From Sorangium cellulosum (GTDB lineage Bacteria > Myxococcota_A > Polyangia > Polyangiales > Polyangiaceae), in assembly GCF_004135735.1 (NCBI RefSeq), contig NZ_CP012670.1, positions 7,146,501 to 7,210,500 of the forward strand: a stretch of DNA of 64,000 nt, given 5' to 3'. Positions 1 to 8,445 of the stretch are shown here, in pieces (position 1 is the first letter of the stretch; each line of letters opens with the position of its first letter). Made by a program: the position numbers and the translations under genes. The notes beneath the pieces were generated by a model. It had not been told where the DNA came from and searched no databases. It worked only from the letters and a program-made list of their open reading frames with translations.

Positions 1-453
1 CACGGCCTCCTGGACGAACGCCTTGAGCGAGACCTCGCCGAACGCCTGCAGCGTCGCGCTCCCGAACCCCCCCATGAACCCCTTCACGCCGGCCACCCCG
101 ATGTCATCGACCAGGATCAGGTGATCGCCGTCGAGCACCTCGACGCCCGCGTCGCCCAGGATCTTCGCGAGATCGGCGCTCACGCCGCGGTCGAGGTCGT
201 GGTTGCCGAACACCGCCGCGCACGGCACCGTCAGGCCGGAGAGCGCGTCGGCCAGCACCTTCGCCTCGTCCGGCTGGCCGCGATCGGTGAGATCGCCGCA
301 GAGCAGCAGCAGCTCGGCCTCCGCGTTCACGGCCTTCACGAGCTCGCGCATCTTGCCGCCGTGCTCGGGCCGGCAATGCAGGTCCGAGGCCGCCGCCACG
401 CGCCGCCTCGCGGGGCCTGCGCCGCCGTTCCCGGATCCGGATCCGGAGCTCAT
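1..453 (-). CDS. Metallophosphoesterase (3' end cut by window edge)
   Basis: Calcineurin-like phosphoesterase; only the N-terminal 151 residues are in the window and the C-terminus lies beyond base 1. After a short Gly/Ser-rich leader the frame reads ASDLHCR (family motif D-x-H), then LLLCGDLTDRG (GDxxDRG-like) and FGNHDLDRG (GNHD), the three N-terminal metal-binding blocks of the superfamily. The family hydrolyses phosphomono- or diesters with a dinuclear metal centre; the substrate cannot be told from this fragment. The ATG at 453 overlaps the stop of the upstream nucleotidyltransferase-like gene (ATGA), so the two are translationally coupled. No signal peptide is seen, so it is probably cytoplasmic. 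Family assignment is firm, function is not. Confidence 0.85.
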   Translation of the reverse strand, partial: MSSGSGSGNGGAGPARRRVAAASDLHCRPEHGGKMRELVKAVNAEAELLLLCGDLTDRGQPDEAKVLADALSGLTVPCAAVFGNHDLDRGVSADLAKILGDAGVEVLDGDHLILVDDIGVAGVKGFMGGFGSATLQAFGEVSLKAFVQEAV

Positions 454-1520
454 GACCTCGGCTTGCGGGCGCGCGCCGCCTCGCTCTCCGCCCCGGGGCG
501 CTCCGCGCCGCCCGCGCCCCCGCCGCCGGCGGCCTCGCCCTTGCCGAGGAGCTGCCGCGCCCGCGCGGGCTGCCGGCGCTTCCGGCCGAGCGCCGCCCGC
601 GCCCCACCGGGCCCGGCCTGCGGCGCGCCCGACGGCGGGGCGAGCCCGAGCTTGTCGTAATCGTGGGTGTACTGGTGCCTGCTGATCAGGCTTCCCCGGC
701 AGACCCTGAGCGGCGCGTCGCCGGCCCGCGCCTGCTCCATCGTGCGCCGGCAGAGCTCCTCCACGAGCCACTCGGGCACCCGGCTCCGCGCGCCGGGATA
801 GACGAAGCGGTACAGCGTGAGGTGCGCGAACAGGACCTCCCAGTGCGGCCCGAAGCGATCGAGCAGCCGCTCCCAGTCCATCTCGTCGCCGCACGCGTAG
901 ATGAGGTGGTTCACGTCGGCGCCGTCGTACCGCTCCCGCTCGTCCACGAACGCCTTCGTGAAGATGATCTCCTCGGCCGGCGCGAGCAGGCAGGAGTGAC
1001 CCAGGATCGTGGCGGGGCGCGCGTGCGCGAACCAGTCGCCGTCCACCACGGCCAGGCCGTTGCTCGACGAGAAGATGAGATCGATGAAGCTCTCGCCGGC
1101 GTACGCCTTGCCGATCCAGCGCGGGTCGAGCAGCTCCGTCGCGAACCCCGCCCGCTCGAGCACCCTGAACGCCGCCGGCACGTCCCGCTGATCCAGCATC
1201 AGGTCGAGATCCTTCGTGTCCCGGAAAATGCCGGTGTACGAGAAGAAGGCGTACGCCCCCGCCACCATGAACGGCACACCGGCGGCGATGAGCGACTCCA
1301 GCGCCCTCTCCCTCACCTCGAGCTCGCCCGCGGGGGCGAAGGGGCCCTCGACGCCCTCCCGGGCCGGGGGCGAGAGCGCGACGTGGCCTTCGGCGCTCGT
1401 CGCCCGAGCCGGGACCACGCGCTCTGCGTCGGTCGTGGCAGGAACACCGCTGCGGACCATCGTTCTCTGCGTAATGAACAGGACGGGCGATGGCGACCCC
1501 TCCCCCTCACGCTCCCGCAC
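450..1520 (-). CDS. Nucleotidyltransferase-like protein
   Basis: About 356 residues if the first start (1520) is used; an ATG at 1460 is an equally good start and would drop a 20-residue leader. A central block, GAYAFFSYTGIFRDTKDLDL around residues 88-107, resembles the G-x-A/S ... D-x-D nucleotide-binding core of MNT/AbiEii-type nucleotidyltransferases; the acidic pair is Asp104/Asp106. The last 60 residues are Ala/Gly/Arg-rich low complexity and probably disordered. The stop overlaps the start of the downstream metallophosphoesterase. In other genomes such nucleotidyltransferases modify RNA, proteins or small molecules; no toxin or antitoxin partner is visible here. The substrate is unknown. 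Confidence 0.7.
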   Translation of the reverse strand: MREREGEGSPSPVLFITQRTMVRSGVPATTDAERVVPARATSAEGHVALSPPAREGVEGPFAPAGELEVRERALESLIAAGVPFMVAGAYAFFSYTGIFRDTKDLDLMLDQRDVPAAFRVLERAGFATELLDPRWIGKAYAGESFIDLIFSSSNGLAVVDGDWFAHARPATILGHSCLLAPAEEIIFTKAFVDERERYDGADVNHLIYACGDEMDWERLLDRFGPHWEVLFAHLTLYRFVYPGARSRVPEWLVEELCRRTMEQARAGDAPLRVCRGSLISRHQYTHDYDKLGLAPPSGAPQAGPGGARAALGRKRRQPARARQLLGKGEAAGGGGAGGAERPGAESEAARARKPRS

Positions 1521-1597
1521 GAGGTGCGCGAGGCGGCGAGGTGAACGGGCTCGTCCTCGCTGGCCATTGCAAGGGGAGGCGGGTCTGGCTCAAGCTC

Positions 1598-1636
1598 GCC
1601 TGCCTGGCTCGCTCGGCACGCGCCGAGCAGGCAGGC
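1598..1636. repeat. Inverted repeat in the leader of the aldehyde dehydrogenase gene
   Basis: Left arm 1598-1617 and right arm 1622-1636 pair over GCCTGCCTG and CTCGGC, with a 5-nt bulge (1607-1611) and a 4-nt loop. It sits between two divergent genes, about 45 bp before the GTG start at 1680. It could be an operator or a leader hairpin. There is no T-tract, so it is not a typical terminator. Confidence 0.4.
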
Positions 1637-1679
1637 GACGGGGGCGCGGCCCCCCGCTCTTCGAGGAGGAGGCACATCC

Positions 1680-3086
1680 GTGGACACCGTCATCGCGACG
1701 ATCAATCCGGCTACGGGAGAGACGCTCGAGGCGTTCGAGCCCCTCTCGTCGGCGGCGCTGGAGAAGAAGGTGGCGCGCGCGCACGCCGCGTTCCGCGGCT
1801 TCCGACGGACCCCGATCGCCGAGCGAGCCCAGAAGCTCCGCCGGGCGGCCGAGATCCTGGAGGCCGAGAAGGAGCAGCTCGGGCGCCTGATGACGCTCGA
1901 GATGGGAAAGACCATCGGCTCGGCGATCGCGGAGGCCCAGAAGTGCGCGGTGGCGTGCCGCTACTACGCCGACAACGCCGAGCGCCTGCTCGCCCCCGAG
2001 GAGGTCGCGACCGACGCCGGCAAGAGCTACGTGGCGTTCCAGCCGCTCGGCCCGGTGCTCGCCGTCATGCCGTGGAACTTCCCGTTCTGGCAGGTGTTCC
2101 GCTTCGCGGCGCCGGCCCTCGTCGCCGGCAACGTGGGCCTGCTCAAGCACGCCTCGAACGTCCCCCGCTGCGCGCTCGCGATCGAGGACATCCTCCGCCG
2201 GGCCGGCTTCCCCGAGGGGGTCTTCCAGGCGCTGCTCGTCGGGGCGAGCGCCGTGCCGCGCCTCCTCGCCGACCCGCGCATCGCGGCCGCGACGCTCACG
2301 GGCAGCGAGGGCGCGGGGCGCAGCGTCGGCGCCGAGGCGGGCAAGCACCTCAAGAAGGTGGTGCTCGAGCTCGGCGGCAGCGATCCGTTCATCGTCCTGC
2401 CGAGCGCCGATCTCAACGCGGCCGTCGGGACCGCGATCCGGGCGCGCATCATCAACAACGGCCAGTCGTGCATCGCGGCGAAGCGCTTCATCGTGCACGA
2501 GGCGGTCGCGCCGGAGTTCGAGCAGCGCTTCGTGGCCGCCATGCGGCGCCTGCGGGTCGGCGATCCGATGGATCCCTCGGTCGACGTCGGGCCGCTCGCC
2601 ACGCCCAGGGTCGCCGCGGAGCTCGAGGAGCAGGTGCGGGCGTCGGTCGCCGCGGGCGCGCTCCTCCTGACCGGCGGCAAGCGGCTGAAGGGGCCGGGCA
2701 ACTACTTCCCGCCGACCGTGCTCACCGACGTCCCGAGCCCCTCGCCCGCCGCCGACGAGGAGCTCTTCGGCCCGGTCGCCGCGGTCTTCCGCGTCACCGA
2801 CATCGACGAGGCCATCCATAGGGCGAACGCCACCCGCTTCGGCCTCGGGGCGAGCGCCTGGACCCGCGACGCGGGGGAGCGAGAGCGCCTCATCGAGGAG
2901 ATCGAGGCGGGCCAGGTGTTCATCAACGGGATGGTCGTGTCCGACCCGCGGCTTCCGTTCGGCGGGGTCAAGATGTCCGGCTTCGGCCGCGAGCTCTCGT
3001 CCTACGGCCTGCGCGAGTTCGTGAACGTCAAGACCGTCTGGATCGCGAAGGACGAGCGGCCGCGCGGCGTGCCCGCGACCGAGTGA
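1680..3086 (+). CDS. NAD(P)-dependent succinate-semialdehyde-type aldehyde dehydrogenase
   Basis: 468 residues, the usual length for the aldehyde dehydrogenase superfamily. Visible landmarks are MPWNFPFW (residues 130-137, cofactor/substrate channel), LELGGSDPFIV with the general base Glu230, and NNGQSCIAAKRF with the catalytic Cys264. The C-terminal oligomerisation motif GGVKMSGFGRE is intact. The GQSCxAxKR pattern and overall sequence are closest to the short GabD/Sad class that oxidises succinic semialdehyde to succinate (GABA or 4-hydroxybutyrate degradation), but other semialdehydes are possible. The start is a GTG at 1680 preceded by GAGGAGG. It is transcribed alone, divergent from the nucleotidyltransferase pair. 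The family call is firm, the substrate is inferred. Confidence 0.88.
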   Translation: MDTVIATINPATGETLEAFEPLSSAALEKKVARAHAAFRGFRRTPIAERAQKLRRAAEILEAEKEQLGRLMTLEMGKTIGSAIAEAQKCAVACRYYADNAERLLAPEEVATDAGKSYVAFQPLGPVLAVMPWNFPFWQVFRFAAPALVAGNVGLLKHASNVPRCALAIEDILRRAGFPEGVFQALLVGASAVPRLLADPRIAAATLTGSEGAGRSVGAEAGKHLKKVVLELGGSDPFIVLPSADLNAAVGTAIRARIINNGQSCIAAKRFIVHEAVAPEFEQRFVAAMRRLRVGDPMDPSVDVGPLATPRVAAELEEQVRASVAAGALLLTGGKRLKGPGNYFPPTVLTDVPSPSPAADEELFGPVAAVFRVTDIDEAIHRANATRFGLGASAWTRDAGERERLIEEIEAGQVFINGMVVSDPRLPFGGVKMSGFGRELSSYGLREFVNVKTVWIAKDERPRGVPATE

Positions 3087-3225
3087 TCCCTCCGCGAGCA
3101 ACCCCTCCGCGAGCGACGCCACGGTTGCCAGCCCCTGACGGATGGCCCTGCACGCCCGCGCGCCAGCCCGGCGAGGCGGACGCCGAGGGGCGCCGACGGA
3201 CGCCCGTGGAGGCGAACGGGCACGA

Positions 3226-3405
3226 GGAGCGGCGAACGGGCGCAGCCGGATGCAGGGAGCGGCGAACGGGCGCAGCCGGATGCAGGGAGCGGCGAACGGG
3301 CGCAGCCGGATGCAAGGAGCGGCGAACGGGCGCAGCCGGATGCAGGGAGCGGCGAACGGGCGCAGCCGGATGCAAGGAGCGGCGAACGGGCGCAGCCGGA
3401 TGCAG
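3226..3405. repeat. Six perfect head-to-tail copies of a 30-bp unit
   Basis: Unit GGAGCGGCGAACGGGCGCAG followed by CCGGATGCAG, six copies from 3226 to 3405. The only variation is the last base of copies 3 and 5 (A instead of G). Degenerate copies flank the array on both sides (roughly 3190-3225 and 3406-3435). Because the period is a multiple of three and holds no stop, several frames stay open across it, but no frame has a convincing start or conserved domain. There are no spacers, so it is a minisatellite, not CRISPR. Confidence 0.9.
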
Positions 3406-3509
3406 GGAGCGGCGAGCGGACGCCGTCGGACGCCAGCGGAGCATGGTGAACGCCGCCCGACGCCCCGGCGGAACATGGGGCGGCACGACGTGCAGCCCGT
3501 TGCGTCTTC

Positions 3510-3908
3510 GTGGACATCGACCTACCGTCATGGGCTGTGTCGGACGATCCGGCCGTGGCCGCTCTGCTGAGCGAGTACCCTCCTGCAGCGCAGCAGCTTA
3601 CGCTGCGCGTGCGCAAGCTGCTCCTCCGGATGATTCCCGACGTGACCGAGCACGTCTATCCGGGCTGGCGGATCATCAGCTTCCGGATGGGCGACCGGAA
3701 CGAACACCAGATCTGCTGGCTCGCCCCGCAGCGCTTCGGCGTGAACCTCGGCTTCGAGCACGGCGAGAAGCTGCCCGATCCGAACGGCCTGCTCACTGGC
3801 GCCGCCAAGCAGGCCAGGAACGTTCATATCCGCTCCGCAAAGGACGTGGACGTCCCGAAGCTCGCCGCGCTGGTCACCGCCGCCATCGAGCTCCACCGGG
3901 GCGGCTGA
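3510..3908 (+). CDS. DUF1801 domain protein
   Basis: 132 residues starting at a GTG (3510). The pattern of an N-terminal helical pair followed by TEHVYPGWRIISF and a pair of strands (NEHQICWLAPQRFGVNLGF) and then a helix with KxxRNVHIRS matches DUF1801, small alpha/beta proteins related to the YdhG/frataxin-like fold. The biochemical role of the family is not established. The gene stands alone between the tandem repeat and the convergent regulator gene ending at 3964. Confidence 0.75.
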   Translation: MDIDLPSWAVSDDPAVAALLSEYPPAAQQLTLRVRKLLLRMIPDVTEHVYPGWRIISFRMGDRNEHQICWLAPQRFGVNLGFEHGEKLPDPNGLLTGAAKQARNVHIRSAKDVDVPKLAALVTAAIELHRGG

Positions 3909-3963
3909 TCCCGCAGGCGCCTGGTGGAGGCGCCGGGGCCGCTTTTCGCGCCGCCCGTGCCGT

Positions 3964-6390
3964 TCAGGATCGCCGGTAGACGAGCTGGCCACCCGTCTTC
4001 CCGAGCGCGTACGAGAACCCGAGCTCCAGCGTGGACCGGATGACGATGTCCCCGAGATCGAGCCCCTGCTCCACCATCAGCCGCGCCGCCTCGGGCGCGA
4101 TGCCGACGAGCACCACCTCGCTCCCGAGCAGCCCCGCGGCGCGCGCCGCCTGCACGAGGTGGCTCGCCGCGCTCGCGTCGACGACCGCCATGCCGGTCAC
4201 GTCGATGATCACCACGCGCGCCTGGTGCTCGGTGATCTCCCGCAGCATGGAGTCGATGAAGCGGCCGGACCGCTGCGCGTCCAGCGCCCCGACGATCGGC
4301 ATCACGAGGACGCCGCGCGCGACGGGCACCACCGGGCTGGACAGCTCGGCGATCGTGTCGAGCAGCGCCTCCTTCCGGCGGCTCAGGGCCTCGAGCTCCC
4401 GCGTCCGCTCCTTGATCCGCGAGAGCAGCCGCGCGTTCTCGAGCACGACGGCGGCCACGGAGGCCACGCGCTCGAGCAGCGCCAGGTCGCCCGGCGAGCA
4501 CGCGGCGGGCTGCGCGCTGCTCAGGACGAGCGCCCCGAGGACCGCGTCCCGGGAGATCAGCGGCACCACGGCCATCGTGCGCGCCCCGCAGAAGCGGGCC
4601 TCGGCGACGTCGCCGAGGCGCTCGACCTCGCTCGACGTCGTGTCGACCACGAGCGAGCAGCACGAGCGCAGCACCCGGCCCAGGAGCGAGTCCTCCGAGA
4701 CGGGCGCGCGCTCGTCGTCGACGAGGCTCTCGCGCTCGGCCATGCCGATCACGAGGAGCTCGAGCCCGCGCCCGCGGTCCGCCGCGTCCGGCTTGCGGTT
4801 CGCGATCCTGCGCGCGGCGCTCAAGGCGAGGTGGTCCGAGAGGGCGGTCGAGAACGGCGTGCGCTCGACGGTGACGAGGTCGACGCCCGTGTCGAGGAAG
4901 CGCGACGCCGGCAGCTCCGCGAGGGCCGCCTCCTCGCCGCGCGTGGCCATGTCGTGGAGGATCTGCACGCCGCGGTACCCCATGTCGTACTCGCGCTGCA
5001 CGACCGCGGCGTGGATCACGCCGTCCTGGAGCATGGCGACCGTGGACGTGATGAGATCGAAGGCGATGAGCTTGAGGTCCCCCGCCCTCCCGAGCGCCCT
5101 CGACGCCTGGGCGAAGCTCGGACCGTTCTCGCTGCACACCCCGAAGGCGCCGGCGAGCTCCGGCCTGCCCCGCAGCGTGGCGAGGGCGAGCTCGAGCCCG
5201 CGCTCCGCGTCGAAGTGGTTCTCCGACGGCGCGTCGACGTGGATCGCCGAGCCAGCGAGGGCCTCGCGGAAGCCCTCGAGGCGCCCCCGGGCGTTCGAGA
5301 CGGCGGCGGAGGCCGCCTGGGTGGCGACCACGCCCCCCTGCGGCAGCAGCCGCAGCATCATCTCGCCCGCGAGCCGCCCGGCGGCCCGGTTGTCGGTCCC
5401 GATGTACAGCGAGGCCTGGCTGCCCTCGACGGGCGGCGAGTCGATCGCGATCACCGGGATCCCCGCGGCCACCGCGCGCTGGATGTACGGCTCGAGCGCC
5501 GCCGCGTCGATGGGCGCGATGGCGATGCCGTCCACGCGGCGGCGGATCCCCTCCTCGAAGTACGCTTCCTGGGCCGCGGGGCCCGTGGCCATCCCGCTCC
5601 TGAACGTCACCCCGACGCGCAGATCGCGCCCCGCGGCCAGCGCGCCGTCGCGCACGTTGTTCCAGTACGCCGTCAGCGGCCTGCGCGGGGCCTTGTAGAC
5701 GCGCAGCGTCCGCCGGGCGTCCGCCCCGTCTCCGCCCTCCCCGTCCTCCAGGATGGCCAGGTCGATCGCGCTCCACCGCGGGCCCGTCTGGACGCTCCTG
5801 ATCCCGTCCGCGACCGTCTCGATGAGCTCGAGCAGATCGACCGACTCGGCGACGGCGCTCAAGACGTCCTCGAGCAGGCGCAGCTCCTGGGCGAGCTGCG
5901 CCTTCTCGTCGAACAGGCTGCGCCGCTCGAGCACGGCGCGCGCGCTCTCCACGATGGGGTCGAGCGGCGCGCGGTCGGCGTCCGAGGGCGGCGCTCCCGC
6001 CGGCAGCTCCAGCGCGAGGTACGCGCCCGGCGCCCCGAAGAGGCGCACCGGCAGGATCAGCACGCTGGCGCCCTCGGGCGGCCAGCCCGGCGACGCCGCC
6101 GCGCCGGGCAGGTGCGCCCGGTACCACGCCGCCGCCGGGACGACGCGCGGGCCGAGCGCCGCCTCGGGCGCCGCGGCGGGCCCGTACGGCGCCGACGCGC
6201 TGAGCTCCCCGCCGTCCGACGGGATGTGCAGCCGCCCCGGGACGATGCCGTCGAGCCCCACCGCCGCCCTGTACACGAGGCGCCGCCGCGCACACACGAG
6301 GAGGCTCCCACGCTCCGCGCCGGGGAGGCAGGCGACCGCGCGCTGCACGAGGTGATGGAGCGTTGCGAAGACATCCAGCCCGGTGTTCAT
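3964..6390 (-). CDS. Cytoplasmic GAF / periplasmic-binding-protein-like / GAF / STAS sensor regulator
   Basis: 808 residues with no signal peptide or membrane segment. Four modules can be read. Residues about 10-160 look like a GAF domain followed by a coiled coil. About 235-525 is a type-1 sugar-binding fold (AYWNNVRDGA, RVDGIAIAPIDA, GIPVIAIDSPP, IGTDNRAAGRLAGE, FDLITSTVAML). About 540-660 is a second GAF domain. About 690-800 is a STAS domain of the RsbR type (VVIIDVTGMAVVDASAASHL, then EVVLVGIAPEAARLMVEQGL). STAS proteins of this type scaffold stressosomes or act as anti-sigma antagonists. The sugar-binding module inside a soluble protein implies direct sensing of an intracellular sugar or related ligand. 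Single gene; no sigma factor or anti-sigma kinase adjoins. Domain order is read from sequence, signalling output is inferred. Confidence 0.82.
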   Translation of the reverse strand: MNTGLDVFATLHHLVQRAVACLPGAERGSLLVCARRRLVYRAAVGLDGIVPGRLHIPSDGGELSASAPYGPAAAPEAALGPRVVPAAAWYRAHLPGAAASPGWPPEGASVLILPVRLFGAPGAYLALELPAGAPPSDADRAPLDPIVESARAVLERRSLFDEKAQLAQELRLLEDVLSAVAESVDLLELIETVADGIRSVQTGPRWSAIDLAILEDGEGGDGADARRTLRVYKAPRRPLTAYWNNVRDGALAAGRDLRVGVTFRSGMATGPAAQEAYFEEGIRRRVDGIAIAPIDAAALEPYIQRAVAAGIPVIAIDSPPVEGSQASLYIGTDNRAAGRLAGEMMLRLLPQGGVVATQAASAAVSNARGRLEGFREALAGSAIHVDAPSENHFDAERGLELALATLRGRPELAGAFGVCSENGPSFAQASRALGRAGDLKLIAFDLITSTVAMLQDGVIHAAVVQREYDMGYRGVQILHDMATRGEEAALAELPASRFLDTGVDLVTVERTPFSTALSDHLALSAARRIANRKPDAADRGRGLELLVIGMAERESLVDDERAPVSEDSLLGRVLRSCCSLVVDTTSSEVERLGDVAEARFCGARTMAVVPLISRDAVLGALVLSSAQPAACSPGDLALLERVASVAAVVLENARLLSRIKERTRELEALSRRKEALLDTIAELSSPVVPVARGVLVMPIVGALDAQRSGRFIDSMLREITEHQARVVIIDVTGMAVVDASAASHLVQAARAAGLLGSEVVLVGIAPEAARLMVEQGLDLGDIVIRSTLELGFSYALGKTGGQLVYRRS

Positions 6391-6595
6391 GCGGATCCGT
6401 TCGACCCGTCCTCGAGGCGCCGCCGCAGGACAGAGGGGCCCTAGCAGGCGCGACGGAGCTCATCCTTGTCAAGCGGAGACGATCCGAAGCGGGGGGCCTC
6501 GTCCGCGGATCGAGCGCGGCGCGCGCAGGGTTGAACCGCGTCGCTCGCCCGTGCTACCCGCCTGATCCCGACCCCTTCGAGGAGCTCACGCCCGC

Positions 6596-7573
6596 ATGAA
6601 GCTCGCCTCTCTCCGCGGCCCCGGCCGAGACGGCACGCTCGTCGTGGTCCGCCGCGACGGCGCGGCGTACGCGCCGGCCGGCGCCGCCTTCCCCACGCTC
6701 CAGGCCGCGCTCGACGACTGGGAGCGCGCCGAGCCCGCGCTCCGCCGCCTCGCCGACGCGCTCGACCGCGGCGCCGCGCCGGCGTCGCCGCTCGTCCCGG
6801 AGCAGCTCGCCGCCCCGCTGCCCCGCGCCTACGAGTGGATCGACGGCTCGGCATACCTCCACCACATCGCCCTCGTGCGCAGGGCGCGCGGCGCCGAGCC
6901 GCCCGAGACGCTCACGACCGATCCGCTGGTGTACCAGGGCGGCTCCGGCGTCCTCCTCGGGCCGACCGACGACATCGTCCTGCGCGACGGGGCGTGGGGC
7001 CTCGACTTCGAGGCGGAGGTCTGCGTCGTCCTCGGCGACACGCCGCAGGGCACGACGCGGGACGAGGCGCACCGGCACATCCGCCTCGTCCTCCTGGCCA
7101 ACGACGTGACGCTGCGCAACCTCGTGCCCGCCGAGCTCGCCAAGGGGTTCGGGTTCTTCTGCTCGAAGCCGGCCACGGCGTTCTCGCCGTTCGCGATCAC
7201 GCCGGACGAGCTCGGCGACGCGTTCCGCGACGGGCGCGTCCACCTGCGGCTCCGCTCCACCTACAACGGCGCCCTCGTCGGCGATCCCGAGGCCGGTCCC
7301 GAGATGCACTTCTCGTTCTTCGACCTCATCGCGCACATCACGAGGACCCGCAGCTTCACCGCGGGTACCCTCCTCGGGAGCGGCACCGTCTCGAACCAGG
7401 ACCCGGCGCGGGGCGTGTCCTGCCTCGCCGAGAGGCGCATGCTCGAGATCCTCGCGCACGGCGCCGCCACGACCCCGTTCATGAAGCCAGGAGACACGAT
7501 CATGATCGAAATGCTGGATCCGTCGGGCAGGAGCCTCTTCGGGCGCATCGCGCAGCGGGTGGTGGCCGGATGA
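6596..7573 (+). CDS. fahA: Fumarylacetoacetate hydrolase family protein (last step of tyrosine degradation)
   Basis: 325 residues. GLDFEAEVCVVLG (135-147) supplies the metal-binding Glu139/Glu141, and LLANDVTLR carries the metal-binding Asp170. Further blocks FGFFCSKPATAFSPF and LLGSGTVSN are typical of the family. It should hydrolyse 4-fumarylacetoacetate to fumarate and acetoacetate. It is the first gene of a four-gene run; its stop overlaps the ATG of the maleylacetoacetate isomerase gene (ATGA). The context (isomerase, HPPD, homogentisate dioxygenase) makes the fumarylacetoacetase assignment much stronger than the family match alone. The start is ATG 6596 after CGAGGAG. Confidence 0.92.
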   Translation: MKLASLRGPGRDGTLVVVRRDGAAYAPAGAAFPTLQAALDDWERAEPALRRLADALDRGAAPASPLVPEQLAAPLPRAYEWIDGSAYLHHIALVRRARGAEPPETLTTDPLVYQGGSGVLLGPTDDIVLRDGAWGLDFEAEVCVVLGDTPQGTTRDEAHRHIRLVLLANDVTLRNLVPAELAKGFGFFCSKPATAFSPFAITPDELGDAFRDGRVHLRLRSTYNGALVGDPEAGPEMHFSFFDLIAHITRTRSFTAGTLLGSGTVSNQDPARGVSCLAERRMLEILAHGAATTPFMKPGDTIMIEMLDPSGRSLFGRIAQRVVAG

Positions 7574-8247
7574 GCGCGCCGGAGCCGCGGCCCGCGCTGA
7601 CGCTGTACAACTACTGGCGCAGCTCGTGCAGCTGGCGCGCGCGCATCGCCCTCGCCCACAAGGGCGTCGCGTACGCGTACCAGCCGGTGAACCTGCTGCG
7701 GGACGGCGGCGAGCAGCTCCGCGACGACTACCGGGCCAAGAACCCCATGGCGCAGGTGCCCACGCTCGAGTTCGAGCAGGGCGGCGCCGTCCGGCGCGTG
7801 TCCCAGTCGATGGCGATCATCGAGCTGCTCGAGGACTGGTTCCCCGCGCCGCCGCTCCTGCCGGCCGATCCGTACCTGCGCGCCAAGGCGCGGCAGCTCG
7901 CGGAGACGATCAACGCCGGCACGCAGCCGCTGCAGAACACCGGCGTGCTCCGGCACGTGAGGGACGAGCTCGGCCGCGACGAGATGGCCTGGGCCCGGCG
8001 CTTCGTCGCGGCCGGCCTCGCCGCGTTCCAGGCGACGGCGAGCGAGCTCGCCGGGAAATTCTGCGTGGGGGACCAGGTCACGGTGGCGGACGTGCTCCTC
8101 GTGCCCCAGCTTTACAACGCGCGCCGGCTCGCGGTGGACCTCGCGCCGCTCTCGCTGCTCACGCGGATCGAGGCGGCGTGCATGGCGCTGCCGGCCTTCC
8201 AGACCACGCACCCGGACCGCCAGATGGACGCGGTCGCGGGCGCCTAG
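7570..8247 (+). CDS. maiA: Maleylacetoacetate isomerase (zeta-class GST)
   Basis: 225 residues. The N-terminal thioredoxin fold contains YWRSSCSWRARIAL, with the SSC motif (18-20) that defines zeta-class glutathione transferases, and NPMAQVPTLE with the cis-Pro that binds glutathione. The C-terminal helical domain includes INAGTQPLQN, characteristic of maleylacetoacetate isomerases. The enzyme converts 4-maleylacetoacetate to 4-fumarylacetoacetate, feeding the hydrolase encoded just upstream. The ATG at 7570 overlaps the upstream stop by one base pair step (ATGA), so translation is coupled. Confidence 0.95.
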   Translation: MSAPEPRPALTLYNYWRSSCSWRARIALAHKGVAYAYQPVNLLRDGGEQLRDDYRAKNPMAQVPTLEFEQGGAVRRVSQSMAIIELLEDWFPAPPLLPADPYLRAKARQLAETINAGTQPLQNTGVLRHVRDELGRDEMAWARRFVAAGLAAFQATASELAGKFCVGDQVTVADVLLVPQLYNARRLAVDLAPLSLLTRIEAACMALPAFQTTHPDRQMDAVAGA

Positions 8248-8305
8248 CACCGCGTCGCCCAGCGTCGGCCCTGGCGCTTCGCGAGGGGGAGAATCGAGCC
8301 ACCGA

Positions 8306-8356
8306 GGCACAGAGGACGCAGCGCGAGGACGAGGAACCTCTCGTGTCCTCCGTGCC
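8306..8356. repeat. Imperfect inverted repeat between maiA and hppD
   Basis: GGCACAGAGGAC (8306-8317) faces GTCCTCCGTGCC (8345-8356), 11 of 12 pairing. The surrounding CCACCGAGGCACAGAGGAC text resembles dispersed repeats found in many GC-rich genomes. It lies in the only sizeable gap (198 bp) inside the tyrosine operon, so it could process or attenuate the transcript. No T-tract follows. Confidence 0.4.
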
Positions 8357-8445
8357 GCCGCGGTTCCTCCTCCCATGAGACCAGGTCGGCGACCTGGTGC
8401 TTGCTTGGCTTCCCGCATTGACCCCGCACGTGACGGAGGATCCCG

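Noticed and set aside
3226-3405. Possible CRISPR array
   Set aside because: The 30-bp units are directly adjacent with no spacers and no cas genes are present.
4031-6444. Plus-strand frames of 555 and 761 residues over the regulator gene
   Set aside because: Antisense shadows of the well-supported GAF/PBP/STAS gene, rich in Arg, His and Pro without motifs.
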